From: Armigeres subalbatus
Taxonomy: Eukaryota > Arthropoda > Insecta > Diptera > Culicidae
Assembly (NCBI RefSeq): GCF_024139115.2
Contig: NW_026942490.1
Location: 1-64,000, forward strand
Reading direction: 5' to 3'
DNA length: 64,000 nt
A model generated the notes under the pieces. That model worked only from the letters and a program-made list of their open reading frames with translations. It did not search any database and was not told where the DNA came from. Shown here one piece after another: positions 31,400 to 42,227 of this stretch (position 1 is its first letter; each line of letters starts with the position of its first letter). Both the position numbers and the translations under genes were made by a program.

Positions 31400-32210
31400 T
31401 ATTTTGCTTATCACAGGTCCTACACCAAAAAACATTCTTTGCATTCAGCGTTTTATTTTATCAAATTCCGCATGCAAACCAATCAGAAAATGGTATACTT
31501 GTTATGCCAGTTTTTTGTATTGAGTCGATTTATTTGGTTTTGATCAATACATCTAAACGACTCTCTCTCCTCCAGCAACAAGTATACCCAATTTTTTTTA
31601 CACGGTTTGGATTTAGTCGATTAAGACCTTCAGCGTCAATGAAAAAACGAGTAAACCCCACCAAAAAAATTCACAATAAAATAAATCAACGAAAATTCAG
31701 GTGGTGCTTACAAAGCTGTAAAAGTTCAGGTTTTCTAAGAAAATAATAATCAACTTCAAAAGTGTGAAAAAACATGGGTGTAAACGAGTCGTGTACAGCA
31801 ATATAGGTAACTCTCAGAATCTTCTCGATTCCGTTTAGCATGATGATGATATCCCTGTAGCCATCTCTTTGAGATAATAATACTATTTACTATTATCATA
31901 TTATTATAATTATCACTTTTACAGAAAGAAGATCGTGTATTATGATGATCTTGAGTCACTGTTTCTCTCATCATAGTCCAGATGACTTGCGGGTCATTCG
32001 AGAAGCGGTCAGCACCCGTATTTGCCCAATTTTTGTGAAATGTTATTAAGATTGTCGAAGGTATACAGCATTAAATTCCACGATGGGAGTGCAAAACTAG
32101 ATTCACTGTAGCCACAACACGTACCCATTTCTGATTTCTCGTGATCGGATAGATGCAAGGTCTTGCAATAGACCAATGCAATCTGTGCATTTTGTCGTAA
32201 ATTATGGCAA
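31400..32210. other. No gene recognised
   Basis: AT-rich sequence with frames under 95 codons and no recognisable content. A run ATTATTATAATTATCAC at about 31900 is low complexity. Confidence 0.35.
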
Positions 32211-32259
32211 TCTATCATGGCTTTAATGTTTTTATTTATTATCAGACTAAGACCGGAGT

Positions 32260-33008
32260 GGCCTGTGCTGCACATAAAAGTCTTCTCCATTCAGCTCGGT
32301 CCATGGCTGCACTTCGCCAACCACGCAGTCTGCTTAGGGTCCGCAAATCGTCCTCCACCTTGTTCCGTGCCTTCTTGTTCCCGTCGGATCGTTGTCTAGA
32401 ACCATTTCCACCGGATTACTGTCCGACATTCTGGCTACGTGCCTGGCCCACCGCAGTCTTCCGATTTTTGCGGTGTGGACGATTGATGGTTCTCTCAACA
32501 GCTGATGCAACTCGTGGTTCATTCGCCTCCTCCACGTACCGTCCGCCATCTGCACCCCACCATAGATGGTACGCAACACTTTCCATTCAAAAACTCCCAG
32601 TGCGCGTTGGTCCTCCACGAGCATCGTCCAGGTCTCGTGTCCGTAGAGAACTACCGGTCTTATAAGCGTTTTGTAGATAGTCAGTTTGGTACGGCGGCGA
32701 ACTCTATTCGATCGGAGCGTCTTACGGAGTCCAAAGTACGTACGATTTCCAGCCACTATGCGCCTCCGAATTTCTCTGCTGGTATCGTTATCGGCGGTCA
32801 CCAGTGAGCCCAAGTACACGAATTCTTCAACCACCTCGATTTCGTCACCACCGATAGAAACTCGTGGTGGGTGGCTTACATTGACCTCTCTTGAGCCTCT
32901 TCCTATCATGTACTTCGTCTTCGACGTGTTGATGACTAGTCCAATCCGTTTAGCTTCGCTTTTCAGTCTGATGTAGGCTTCCTCCATCCTCTCAAAGTTA
33001 CGTGCCAT
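32260..33008 (-). pseudogene. LINE copy 3: post-catalytic and C-terminal region
   Basis: The frame resumes with SLDIMARNFERMEEAYIRL and continues through INTSKTKYMIGRGS, VVEEFVYLGSLVTADNDTS, RRRTKLTIYKTLIRPVVLYG and LGVFEWKVLRTIYGGVQ to VARMSDSNPVEMVLDNDP. About 25 bp are lost after the TGTRR phrase compared with copy 2, which shifts the last codons (WRTICGP is out of register). The remaining C-terminus is in another frame. Confidence 0.85.
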
Positions 33009-33900
33009 GATATCAAGCGATGTTGAATAGCAGACACGAAAGACCATCACCTTGCCGTAACCCTCTACGCGTTTCGAAGGGACTCGAGAATGCCCCTGAA
33101 ACTCGAACTACGCACATCACCCGATCCATCGTCGCCTTGATCAACCGTATCAGTTTATCCGGAAATCCGTTTTCGTGCATTGGCTGCCATAGCTGGTCCC
33201 GATCGATTGTATCATATGCGGCTTTGAAGTCGATAAATAGATGATGTGTGGGCACGTTGTATTCGCGGCATTTCTGCAATACCTGACGTATGGCGAACAC
33301 CTGGTCTGTGGTAGAGCGTTCACCCATAAATCCCGCCTGGTACTGCCCCACGAACTCTCTTGCAATTGGTGTTAGTCGGCGGCATAAAATTTGGGAGAGT
33401 ACCTTGTAGGCGGCGTTCAGCAATGTGATTGCGCGGTAGTTGCTACAATCCAGCTTATCGCCCTTTTTGTAGATGGGACACACGACACCTTCCATCCACT
33501 CCTGCGGCAGAACCTCATCCTCCCAATCCTTGGTAATCACCCAGTGCAACGCTCTAGCCAGTGCCTCACCACCGTGTTTAAACAGCTCTCCTGGTAGTTG
33601 GTCAACTCCAGGGGCTTCGTTGTTTTTCAGCCGGCCGATCTCCTCCTGGGTTTCCTGGAGATTCGGAGCCGGAAGTCGCATGTCCTGCGCGCGTGCTCCT
33701 AGGTTCATTACCATACCGCCACCGTTGTCTGCCATATCGCCATTCAGGTGCTCTTCGTAGTGCTGCCGCCACCTTTGGATTACCTCACGCTCATTTGTAA
33801 GAAGGTTCCCGTTTATGTCCTTACACATATCGGGCTGTGGCACGTGGCCCTTACGTGAACGGTTGAACTTCTCATAGAACTTTCGTGCGTTATTAGCGCG
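33009..33900 (-). pseudogene. LINE copy 3: reverse transcriptase up to motif B, catalytic box deleted
   Basis: The open frame (276 codons from 33843) shows the linker QRWRQHYEEHLNGDM, GVDQLPGELFKHGG, PQEWMEGVVCPIYKKGD, motif A LFIDFKAAYDTID and motif B RRGLRQGDGLSCLLFNIA. It then stops, because the DNA from TTGGAAGG to CGACATA of copy 2 (about 89 bp) is absent, which removes LFGFADD and shifts the frame. Both catalytic aspartates of motif C are therefore gone. Confidence 0.9.
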
Positions 33901-33949
33901 GTACAGTTCCTCCGTCTCTTCACGGTCTCGATCTTCCTGCTGGCGCGAT

Positions 33950-34790
33950 TTTACTTAAATTTACTCTTAACCGAACTAATTGGTTCACTATGGTTCACAT
34001 CAAGTTCCAAGCATCCTTAACGGAACTTTAAAGTTCACTTTTACACTCCCACCATACAAAAAAATACTTAAAATGAGAGCTGATTAAGCCAAAATAGCCC
34101 TTTTTATCCGAACTTCTGGTTGCTTGGGCGATGAGCAAACCATTCAATCCGATGCTCTTCCAGAGCGTCTTCGACATTACAAGTCGAAATCGAGCGTCTT
34201 CGTCACCACAAATCGATGAATCACCGATGAAACAATCATTCAAATCGAAGAAATAAAATGTCCCAATCACGCCCAAAGGAAACTTACAAAACAATTATTT
34301 CCAACCAGGAACAACCTGACTGGTCGCTCTAAGTTCCCATATGTTAAAGCGACGTATATAACAGTGAGACTTAAAAAATAGATTTTTGATATACGTCGAT
34401 TCGTAAAAAGATTGAATTAAAGAATTTTAAGATCTGAAATCAGTAAAATCGATGCGTATTATATAAAGCCGCGTGTGATTGTCAGGTTGTATTAAAAACC
34501 TCGTTTTGTTTACTTTTGTTACATACGTCGTTATGAAAAATTATGCTTGATATGTATTTCTTGCTTTCTGCCACTGCCGGTTTCGAAGATATTCATTGGC
34601 CATAGTATTCGGTTATCTCCGGAAGCAATTTCCTGATTGGATTCTGTTTTAATTATTTTCACCGTTTGATAAAAAGCTTTTAATTGGGTTAAAATCACTT
34701 CCTCCTAAGTTGATTTGGTCAATATCACTATCCGAAGTCACAGACGAAGAGAACGCGAATTGTCTTTCATAATTCACAGCTTGTATGCGA
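33950..34790. other. No gene recognised; possibly part of an unnamed dispersed repeat
   Basis: The 88-codon minus frame at 34294-34028 and the 65-codon frame at 34846-34649 (SSSVTSDSDIDQINLGG) lack recognisable domains. The second one runs into the Rep-C MITE. TTTACTCTTAACCGAAC and GAACTTTAAAGTTCAC at 33960-34040 look like the edge of an eroded element. Confidence 0.3.
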
Positions 34791-34791
34791 C

Positions 34792-35030
34792 ATGTCAAGA
34801 CAAAATTTTCAAAACGACTTATCTGCTTTTGTAAACAAAGATTCAAACGACGATTTGACTAATCTGATAGCTCTCCCACGCAAACTAACACCATCAATAG
34901 GTAGGTGAAGGTTTCCGCTACCCGTTGATGGTGTTGGTTTGCGTGGGAGAGCTATCAGATTCGTCAAATCGTCGTTTGAATTTTTGTTTACAAAAGCAGA
35001 TAAGTCGTTTTGAAAATTTTGTCTTGATGT
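34792..35030. mobile_element. Rep-C: 231-bp MITE, copy 2 (ATGT duplication)
   Basis: Element 34796-35026, identical in length to the other two copies, arms again from CAAGACAAAATTTTC to CAACACCATCAA with a few substitutions (CTAACACC where the others have CCAACACC). ATGT stands at 34792-34795 and 35027-35030. The duplication sequence differs from the AATT of the other copies, so only its length is fixed. Confidence 0.9.
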
Positions 35031-35640
35031 AAGCTTCTTGAGTCGGGAGCTCGCAATATCAGTTTTGGTCTGGAAGTATGGTTCGCGTTCAGGGGAAGGT
35101 GTTTCAACTATTTCCCGGCATTTACCGGGCGATTTTGCACCGAGATTGTTGAACTATCGGGATAAAAATATTTACAGTTTCAGCGTTATGAACCATTGCA
35201 TCATGACGTCATCAACAATTTTTTTTTACCCGTGTTCAAATGGCGAGTGAAGTTTCATGAGGGCAATGTTTACATTTTTTTATATGGAGTTTTTGGCTCG
35301 TGCAATCGTCTATTGCGAGAAAAGAGAAAAATTCTAATTTTGCTGAGCAAAGAAGAAGAAGCAGACTGAGTGTCGGCAACTTCAAAATGGCATGCACTGT
35401 ATGAAAAGTGTTGATATTTCTTGATATCAAGAAATTCGAGAAATCTAAAATGTTTCAAAATCACATAAATATATGACAAAATGCCTTTGAAGTACCATAA
35501 AACTTGTTTGAAAAATATAGCGGCATGTAACACTCGTTTAAAGTCACATATTCTCGTTGAATTTAATAATCAACATTCACATCGAAAAAATGAACCAAAT
35601 TTTTGAGTGATTTGACGTTTGCGGAACAGCTTTCCGACAG
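35031..35640. other. No gene recognised
   Basis: AT-rich low-copy DNA with frames up to 87 codons and no recognisable motif. Confidence 0.35.
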
Positions 35641-35644
35641 TCGA

Positions 35645-36610
35645 CCGTCGGACCCCGGTTCGAATTTTTCAATCTTCTCGCAATATCTCTGAAACTGTAC
35701 TATTTAGAAAGTTTCCGGCTTCTAGAAAGTTGTTCGGGTGGTATACGCCATTGCGACGGAGGCAAGTTCAGTTTGAAATCCAACCGCTTAGTGGCGCTAG
35801 TGTATAAGAAATTACCTGTAAGGTTGTATATCTCAAAATCTATAATATTTAGAAGGTTACCGTCTTCTACAAAACTGTTCGGGTGAATCATACCATACTA
35901 ACGGAGGGAAGTTTAGTTTTAGAATCATCCGCTTGGTGGCGTTAGTGTATAAGGAATTACATGTATGGTTGTATATCTTGAAATCTGTAAGATTTACCAA
36001 TTTACCGTCTTCTACAAAGTTGTTTAGGTGTTTATACCATTGCGACGAAGGCAATTTCAGTTTTAAATTAAACCGCTTGGTGGCGTTGGTATTTAAGAAA
36101 TCACCTGTATGGATGTATACCTCGGTCTCTGTAAGATTTAGAAAGTTACCGTCTTCTACAAAGTGTTTCGGGTTAACCATACCATACTGACGGAGCCAAG
36201 TTTAATTTTGAATTCAACCACTTGGTGGCGCTAGTTGATAAGGAATTACCTGTAAGGTTTCACATTTCATAATCTGTAAGATTTGGAAAGTTACTGCTTT
36301 CTATAAAGTGGTTCGGGTGAAATTTACCATTCTCAAGGAGGCAAGTTTAATTTGCAATTCAACCGCTTGGTGGCGCTATTGGGTAAGAAATCATCTTTAT
36401 GGCTGTATATTTCAAAATCTGTGAGATTTAGAAAGTTATCACCTTCTATAACGTTGTTTGGGTGGTCTATTCCATTCTGACGAAGTCAAATCACTGTCAT
36501 AAGACGAGTTTAGTACAATTCTGTTCAATCGCTTGGTAGTGTTTCTGTATAAGGAAATACCTGTTAGGTTGGATATCACGAAAGACTTAGAAAGTTGTCA
36601 TCAACGAAGT
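35645..36610 (+). repeat. Satellite-like tandem array, 145-bp unit, about 6.5 copies
   Basis: The landmark CCGCTTGGTGGCG (with variants) falls at 35784, 35929, 36073, 36218, 36363 and 36539, spacings of 145, 144, 145, 145 and 176. Each unit also has GTATAAGGAATTACCTGT, AATCTGTAAGATTTAG, TTACCGTCTTCTACAAAG and TTGTTCGGGT. The last unit is 31 bp longer because it contains CACTGTCATAAGACGAG, the end of Rep-B. Frames on both strands are by-products of the repeat. Confidence 0.9.
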
Positions 36611-37430
36611 TGTCAACGTAGAAATGGAACAAAAAAAATAACCAAATAAGTAATCATGTTATATAATGATTTTGCATTATAATGATTTGATCCTTTTATT
36701 TTCATTATTAAACCGGATTCCGCCCTTTTTTATTGTAAATTCTCAATAAATTCTTAATAAATTTTCAAGGTGAACTCGATTTTGAGATTTTTACTTATTT
36801 ATATTCATTTGAGTAAGCATATGCGGTATTTCGAAAAATTTCGTTTCAAGTGGTTCGAAACGAAATTCCGCGGAATTTCGCGGAATTTGAGCAAGGCGAA
36901 ATCTGATTTCTTGATTTCGTTTCGTTTCGCAAAATTACAAATATTTCGCTGGAAATTGCTAGCTTTTAAATTTAGCTTAGTCAGATATGAATCAGATCAG
37001 TATGATTTTGTCAAAAAGGCAAAGCTGTGATGCGGATTCCTAGGGCCCTTGTGAAGTCTTTTTAGAGCGACTCTTTCTTATTAATGGCCGATTTCTTCAC
37101 TTTCGCTTAGGCCTCCAACCAGGTTTAAGCGCATGGGTGAGCCCCGCTTAAGAGTTAAGAAGGTCCTAAAGCAAAACAAAATGCAACATTTTACGTGCCA
37201 ACAACAAATTGAATCTTACCTAAAAGTAAAAATGAAAAGTTCTGAGGTTTGAAGATACTACATACAATAATCAATATTCGGCAAATCTTTGAAATATACA
37301 AGCAGCCCCCTAGATTTAAATTTAAATTTTGTGATATTTTTTTGACTATTTGAACAATATCAATCGTGTTGCTGCTAGTCACGCTCCTGTAAGTAGGCAA
37401 ACTAAAAAAAATCTGTATTGCAGAGCAGAA
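36611..37430. other. AT-rich sequence with TTTCG-rich tract at 36820-36960
   Basis: ATTTCGTTTCGTTTCGC and CGGAATTTCGCGGAATTTG at 36830-36960 match the style of the TTTCG tract at 39.5 kb. The 86-codon plus frame passes through this tract and is not a gene. The rest shows nothing. Confidence 0.45.
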
Positions 37431-37830
37431 ATTTATTTAATCAGTGTGCGATCGATCTGGTCACGGCATCTAGTGCGGGAGAACACGAACTGAAAAAAAT
37501 AATGCATGCATCGAAGATCACAAAATTATTTAGTGCAGAATCGATTGTGTTGTGTTGATTGTACTTATTAAACGAAGCACATTGCTTTCGCGCTGGATTG
37601 ATTTGAGACACGGTTTTCGTCTTCGAATTTTCAAAACAACTTCGTTTATAATAAAAAGTTAGTCACTTACCAAGGTGGCTTCACTTGAATTACTTTTTCA
37701 ACTAACGAACGATTCCTTTCCCGTGGCGCTCACAGAGATGCAGAGCATTCCTCGGTCTTCAATAACAATTAGTGTCGAACTAATTTTTCTTTCCTAATAG
37801 CAGTTCGTCAAGCTGATTGTACATCCTATA
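37430..37830 (+). repeat. Relative of the 905-bp retroposon core
   Basis: CACTTACCAAGGTGG, AACGATTCCTTTCCC, GAGATGCAGAGCATTCC, CTCGGTCTTCAATAAC and GTGTCGAACTAA follow in the same order and spacing as the corresponding phrases at 19151-19270. The tandem monomers and the CATGCT tail of the 18.6 kb element are absent. No target duplication was found. Confidence 0.55.
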
Positions 37831-38201
37831 AAAAGGTCGAATTTGGAAGGAAATGATAGCCTTTTGGTACAATTTTAAGTATGAGAAAGGAAAAATTATT
37901 CCTTCACACCTGGCAAACTAAAAACCTAAAAACTTTGCGATCACATTTCTGAAATACATATCTTTATGCATTTTAGAAAGGTGCAGAGGATTCTTCTAGT
38001 AAGCAAATTCATGCTATTAACAATTCTTCATCTGCGTATACGCCCGGTAGATGTGGATATACGAATGAGTATCCCACTGTATAAAAAATAAAATCTTTGC
38101 ATTAATTAATGCGGAAATTTATAACAGGCTGGTTCTTCTGTTACTATAACTCTATTGGTCGCAAAGCAGTTATTTGACTCCTATAAAATGAAATCAGAAT
38201 T

Positions 38202-38841
38202 GCGTAGGGCAGAGGTTCCCAAACTTTTGGATATGCGACCCACCTAGAAGAATCCCATATTGCTTGCGACCCACCAGGTACCAAATGCATTGATTTTGTG
38301 AAATTAAATAAAAATGAGGTCGCGTTAAATTGGACAAATTATAATAAATTGTTTTATTTCGAATCATTGTATTTGTCAAAAATTCGTCAATTTTTTGGAT
38401 TGGATTTGGATGGAATTTTAATTGAACTTGGGTTGGATTTGGATTGGATTTGAAATTTATTCAGACTGATTTTGAAATGGATTTCGATTTGATTAGGATT
38501 GTATTTAGATTGGGTTTGAATTAGATTTGGATTGGATTTTAAATAGATTTGGATTTGATTTAGATCGGGATTGGTTTCGGGGCTTACATTTGGATTGTAT
38601 AGGACTTCTTTCTACTTGTCCAAATATCGTATAACAACAACAACAAAAATGCTGTTGACATCGTCAGGTTTGTTGTTCTTTAATCATCTAATCATTAGTT
38701 AATTCAAAATATGGAATAGATTTGTGGGACAAAATAGTAACAAAATTATGAATTAAGATTTGTCTTTCGCGACCCACCACTAAACAGCCCACGACCCCCT
38801 TGGGGGTCGCGACCCACAGTTTGGGAACCTCTGGCGTAGGG
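38202..38841. mobile_element. Non-autonomous hAT element (624 bp) with 8-bp duplication
   Basis: The left end CAGAGGTTCCCAAACTTTTG and the right end CAGTTTGGGAACCTCTG are inverted. GCGTAGGG occurs on both sides (38202-38209, 38834-38841). An 8-bp duplication and CAGAGGTTCCCAAAC ends with an inner GCGACCCACC block are characteristic of hAT elements. The interior is a degenerate GATTTGGATTGG minisatellite without transposase. It sits within the left end of another element (38205-39457). Confidence 0.9.
38380..38600 (+). repeat. GATTTGGATTGG minisatellite inside the hAT element
   Basis: TTGGATTTGGATTGGATT and similar 12-bp words recur. The same word in reverse (AATCCAAATCCAATCC) dominates 52.69-52.91 kb, suggesting a second, end-less fragment of the same hAT family or an independent minisatellite. 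Confidence 0.75.
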
Positions 38842-38879
38842 GGAATGACGGCTTTGGCAGGTTTTGTTCTATTATTGTT

Positions 38880-39322
38880 TTTGCCTTTCTCGTATACTAA
38901 GTATACGTAAAGGCTATATCATCACTCCAAAACCAAACTTTTGATAGAAGGCTCGGAGACCCATAGTGTTATATACCAATCGACTCAGCTCGACGAATTG
39001 AGGTGATGTCTGTTTGTGTGTATGTATGTATATGTGTGTGTGTGGTGTGTGTATGTGTGTATGTGTACAAAATTTTGTAGACACACTTTTTGGAACTTAG
39101 CAGTGGCCGAAATACTCGCAACAAGTTCCATTCGACTGAGAATCGTATCCCATTGTTTGCTATTAAAAATTGGCCAGATTGGACTATGGGATCAGAAGTT
39201 ATGGCCAAAATACTATTTTCTATGCGCAAAACACGCTAAAAACACTCACTCATATTTTCCAATATTTTTTATGCACGAGAAGGGCACCAACACCGCTAGG
39301 TGGATTAATCAGGGTTTTTATG
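38880..39322 (+). repeat. Rep-A copy, complete reference copy
   Basis: Left end GCCTTTCTCGTATACTAAGT with ATACGTAAAGGC, then CACTCCAAAACCAAAC, GGAGACCCATAGTGTTATA, CTCAGCTCGACGAATTGAGG, a TGTGTGTATG tract, GCAACAAGTTCCATTCG, TTATGGCCAAAATAC and the right end GGGCACCAACACCGC, TAGGTGGATTAATCAGGG. The left terminus can form a small hairpin around ATACTAAGTAT. I know this sequence as a frequent Aedes repeat but cannot name it. No duplication is clear. Confidence 0.85.
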
Positions 39323-39499
39323 ACTGATTATGCTCAAATTTGGCCAAAAAATTATTTTCATATCAAAGAGTATTGTGGCCAAATTTCATAAAATTCGGTC
39401 GACAAAAACCCCCTGCCAATAATAGAACAAAACCTACCAAAGCCGTCTTTTCCCCTATATAATGTAAAGCCAATTCAATAAAAAAAAATCCGCGAAAAA

Positions 39500-39660
39500 A
39501 ATAAATAAAATTTCGTTTCGTTTCGTAAAATTTCGAATTAAATGGACCTTGATTTCGTATCGTTTCGAAGTCTCGAAAGTAAATCTATATTTCATTTCGC
39601 TTCGTTTCGGATCAACATAGAGATTTCAAGTTTCGTTTCGTTTCGTTTCGTTGGGAAAAA
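39500..39660. repeat. TTTCG-rich simple repeat tract
   Basis: Runs of TTTCGTTTCG alternate with TTTCGAAATT-type words. It resembles 36.82-36.96 kb closely enough to suggest one family or one element separated by later insertions. Confidence 0.65.
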
Positions 39661-39877
39661 GTGTGTTATCGCATACCCTTACATTTGAGGCATAGTTACA
39701 CAAATTCATAAAGCTCGGTTGCTCCCCGGAACTAAAAGCAGGCTGGTAATTTGAGTGAAATCGACACAAAGTTCAACCAGACGAGCTTTACATGGAAAGG
39801 TTGAATGATGAAAAATAGAGAAACGAATGCGATTTAACTTATTGTTTTAAAATTCTTAAGCATTGAGGCAGTTCATA

Positions 39878-40125
39878 TAAGGCCATTAAAATATTTAATT
39901 AACATTTTGTCCTACTGGTCTCCGAAAGGTCAAGGAGGGGGGATAATAAAAAATAAATTTTAAAATGAAAAAAATCAAAAAACTCCTCGGATTTGTTAAA
40001 GAATGTTCTAAAAATCCTCAAAATTTTCCGAATTTTATTTTGTTGCCCCTCAAAATATTATTTTTTGGCAATAAAATCCGAGGGGGAGGGGGACAAAATA
40101 GTCTTTAAATATTTGTATCGTCCTA
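39878..40125. mobile_element. Rep-F: TIR MITE, copy 2
   Basis: Ends GGCCATTAAAATATTTAA and, from the right, GGACGATACAAATATTTAA. Inner inverted words CTCCTCGGATTTG and AAATCCGAGGGG. Shares its whole interior with the 12.8 kb copy (ATAATAAAAAATAAAT, ATGAAAAAAATCAAAAAAC). A 70-codon frame across it is not a gene. Confidence 0.7.
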
Positions 40126-40129
40126 ATAG

Positions 40130-40655
40130 AATATTTACACATAGTTATAAAAAATATGAAATTCTTAACTACCAATTCCTAACAAGATCGGGTACATACA
40201 GCTAGTGGCTATTGAAACACAAACACAAATAAGGGAACATATACAAGTTTTGAGAGAAAATTGAGAGTTTTGAGGAATGTAACGATTTGCATAAAATTTT
40301 AACACACTTTATGATTAATGGATTTTCCGTAACAAATACTTATGAATAACAAAAGCAGTTCTTCATGTGATATGTATCACTTTACAACTCAAAGTCTGGC
40401 ATAACATCCAAAAAACAATTTCTGTTATGATAACATATTTTAGCCTTCATATGTACTTGATACTTTCTTATCCAACATCTGGACAATAACTTATAACGTT
40501 ATTAGAGCACAGTTTGTTATTGGTTTGTTATTATTTTGTTCTTCGCCTCTGCTCGGGAATGTATGCAGAATCCGCTCTCCTTGAATAGAGTGCTCTGTAT
40601 TCGTTTTTAATATAACCCTTAATATATTAAATATATAATAATAAAAATATAAATT
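40130..40655. other. No gene recognised
   Basis: AT-rich low-copy DNA. Confidence 0.35.
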
Positions 40656-40658
40656 TAT

Positions 40659-41570
40659 TTATTTTTTCACTAGTTGTTGGCATTCCGGTGTATAGCCACC
40701 TGCACTAAAGAAAGTATGCTGACAAGCTCTCGACGAACTAGACTTGTCAGCTCCATTCCATACAGCAGATGGATGTTTATCAACCCTTGGCTTGTACGAT
40801 GTCCTGTTGTTTGTTCTATGCGATCTTGGTAGGTAAATCCACGATCTGCAACCGGCTTTGGCCACTCTAGAATGAGGGATGCATGACAATCCTCAGTCGA
40901 TGGAGACTCCGTGGACCTTGACGAGTTCTTGGCTGGATTCGGTTACCCATTAATCTCGAGACTAGGGCCAGAGATACGTGTCGCCCATTGCACACATGCT
41001 CGCGGAAACTTTTCCGGTCGACATGGTGAAACTGACCGAAGAGGCCCAGTGATGAACTAACCGCTGCTTGAGTTTAGAGACGCATCCACGCCGTTTCCGT
41101 CGACCACAAAGTGGATACCATTGGCGTAGACGAAGACGTATGCAGATGTTCTTAAAGAGGCCATTGAGGACCCCGTTTTTGGCAACCACAAAGAGAATCA
41201 TCTCTAGAAAAGATCCGTGCGGCACTCCAGTCTCCTCTGGGTAGGTCCCGGAGGCAGAGCTACCAATAAAGACCCAGGAAACTGGAGGAAAACTGGGTTG
41301 AAACTAGGATGTTATTTGTGAAACCCCAGTTCTACAGCAGCTTGAGCACCAGGTGGGTCCATGTGCGGTTAAACGTCTTCGAAAGTTCAAGTGAAACTAA
41401 ATTGACATATTTGCCTGGGTCGAAGGCGATACGTCACTTAATCTGGCGAAATATAGTTTCATACTCCGGGGAGAAGGCGTGTTGGCGGAACCAAATCTTC
41501 CGTCAGACTCAAGCTTTTCACGTAGCCTAAGCTTAACCAACCTCGCGATGGCATGTGCGGTATTCAGCAG
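40659..41570 (-). pseudogene. Decayed reverse transcriptase of an I/LOA-like LINE (LINE copy 4)
   Basis: On the minus strand, reading through shifts, a motif-A-like phrase LVSLELSKTFNRTWTHLVL is followed by a motif-B-like ETGVPHGSFLEMILFVVAKN, then KLKQRLVHHWASSVSFTM and MCAMGDTYLW, and later LSCIPHSRVAKAGCRS and SALVW-type phrases. The order and wording are those of I- or LOA-type reverse transcriptases, not RTE. Many stops and frameshifts interrupt it; the xADD region near 41130 is not readable. No ends, RNase H or endonuclease can be recognised. Confidence 0.65.
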
Positions 41571-41590
41571 TGTCATTAGAGGAGATACTC

Positions 41591-41680
41591 CCTAGTAACA
41601 TTTTGGTTTTATACTGGTTTTATCACTCTAGAGTAAATTATAGTCTTCAAGAGCGTTATAAAACTTAAAATGTTACTTGG
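41591..41680. mobile_element. Rep-G: 90-bp MITE, copy 1
   Basis: CCTAGTAACATTTTGG and, from the right, CCAAGTAACATTTTAAG form inverted ends; inside, GGTTTTAT and ATAAAAC and TAGTCTTCAAGAGCG are shared with copy 2 at 42.9 kb. It lies just beyond the decayed LINE. Confidence 0.75.
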
Positions 41681-41689
41681 GACTGTTTT

Positions 41690-42225
41690 TAGACATCAGA
41701 TTGGCGTGACAGAGCCGCAATTTGTAACAAAAAGAATGTAGGAACGGTGATGATTATGTACCATTTGCGTTGCAGTGGTTAGAAAGGAAAAGTGCGCTGT
41801 GGAGGTCAGGGAGGATAACCTCGGAGGTATCCGGAAGAGTACTGATGTAAACGGAAGTGTATTGGGTGGTCGTGCCTCAGTGACCAGTAGGGCCGACAAG
41901 AAGAGCTGAATTCGAACCAATGCTGCGTAGCATCAGTGGTGGAGTGCAGATGGAAAATATAAGCAATTTTCGATGAACACATGCTACGAAAGAAGGGCTA
42001 TTCCAAAGCCTATTTTAAGTAAATCGCATCCATTGAAAAAAGTAGTCATCTACTCTGTCACACTATTCAGGAACATCAAGGCCATGCTTAGCTAATCGGT
42101 CGACTTAGAATCATTATTGAAAAAAGGAGTCACCTATCGTTCTACCTTAATGCAAGAAAACGCGTTCTTCAGAAGATGGAGTCATCTACTATTTAGCATT
42201 CATAACATGCAAAAATTATTTTAAG
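41690..42225. other. No gene recognised
   Basis: A 74-codon minus frame and several AAAAAAGGAGTCATC words (at about 42040, 42125 and 42175) are present; the latter suggest an eroded tandem repeat of about 50-80 bp. Confidence 0.35.
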
Positions 42226-42227
42226 CT

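Larger units (their letters stand above)
32230..33948 (-). mobile_element. 5'-truncated JAM1-like RTE retrotransposon (LINE copy 3)
   Basis: Minus-strand homologue of the 13-16 kb element, closely similar over its length. It starts (5') at about 33948 in the linker, so the endonuclease is missing, and ends near 32230 with GATAATAAATAAAAAC in place of the TAA repeats. 5' truncation is the usual result of incomplete target-primed reverse transcription. It keeps the reverse-transcriptase C-terminal segment that copy 2 has lost, but lacks the catalytic box. Confidence 0.9.
38205..39457. mobile_element. TA-flanked TIR element split by a hAT and a Rep-A copy
   Basis: Skipping the hAT, the left end reads TAGGGGGAATGACGGC, TTTGGCAGGTTTTGTTC, TATTATTG (to 38877). 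The right end 39418-39457 is its reverse complement with few changes (TAGGGGAAAAGACGGC, TTTGGTAGG). The inner 31 bp of the TIR match with one difference. TA borders both ends. The interior holds the Rep-A copy (38880-39320) and about 95 bp of its own sequence. Confidence 0.7.

Noticed and set aside
40659..41570. Endogenous viral element
   Set aside because: The readable phrases are those of a LINE reverse transcriptase; no viral polymerase, capsid or glycoprotein signature is seen here or elsewhere in the window.
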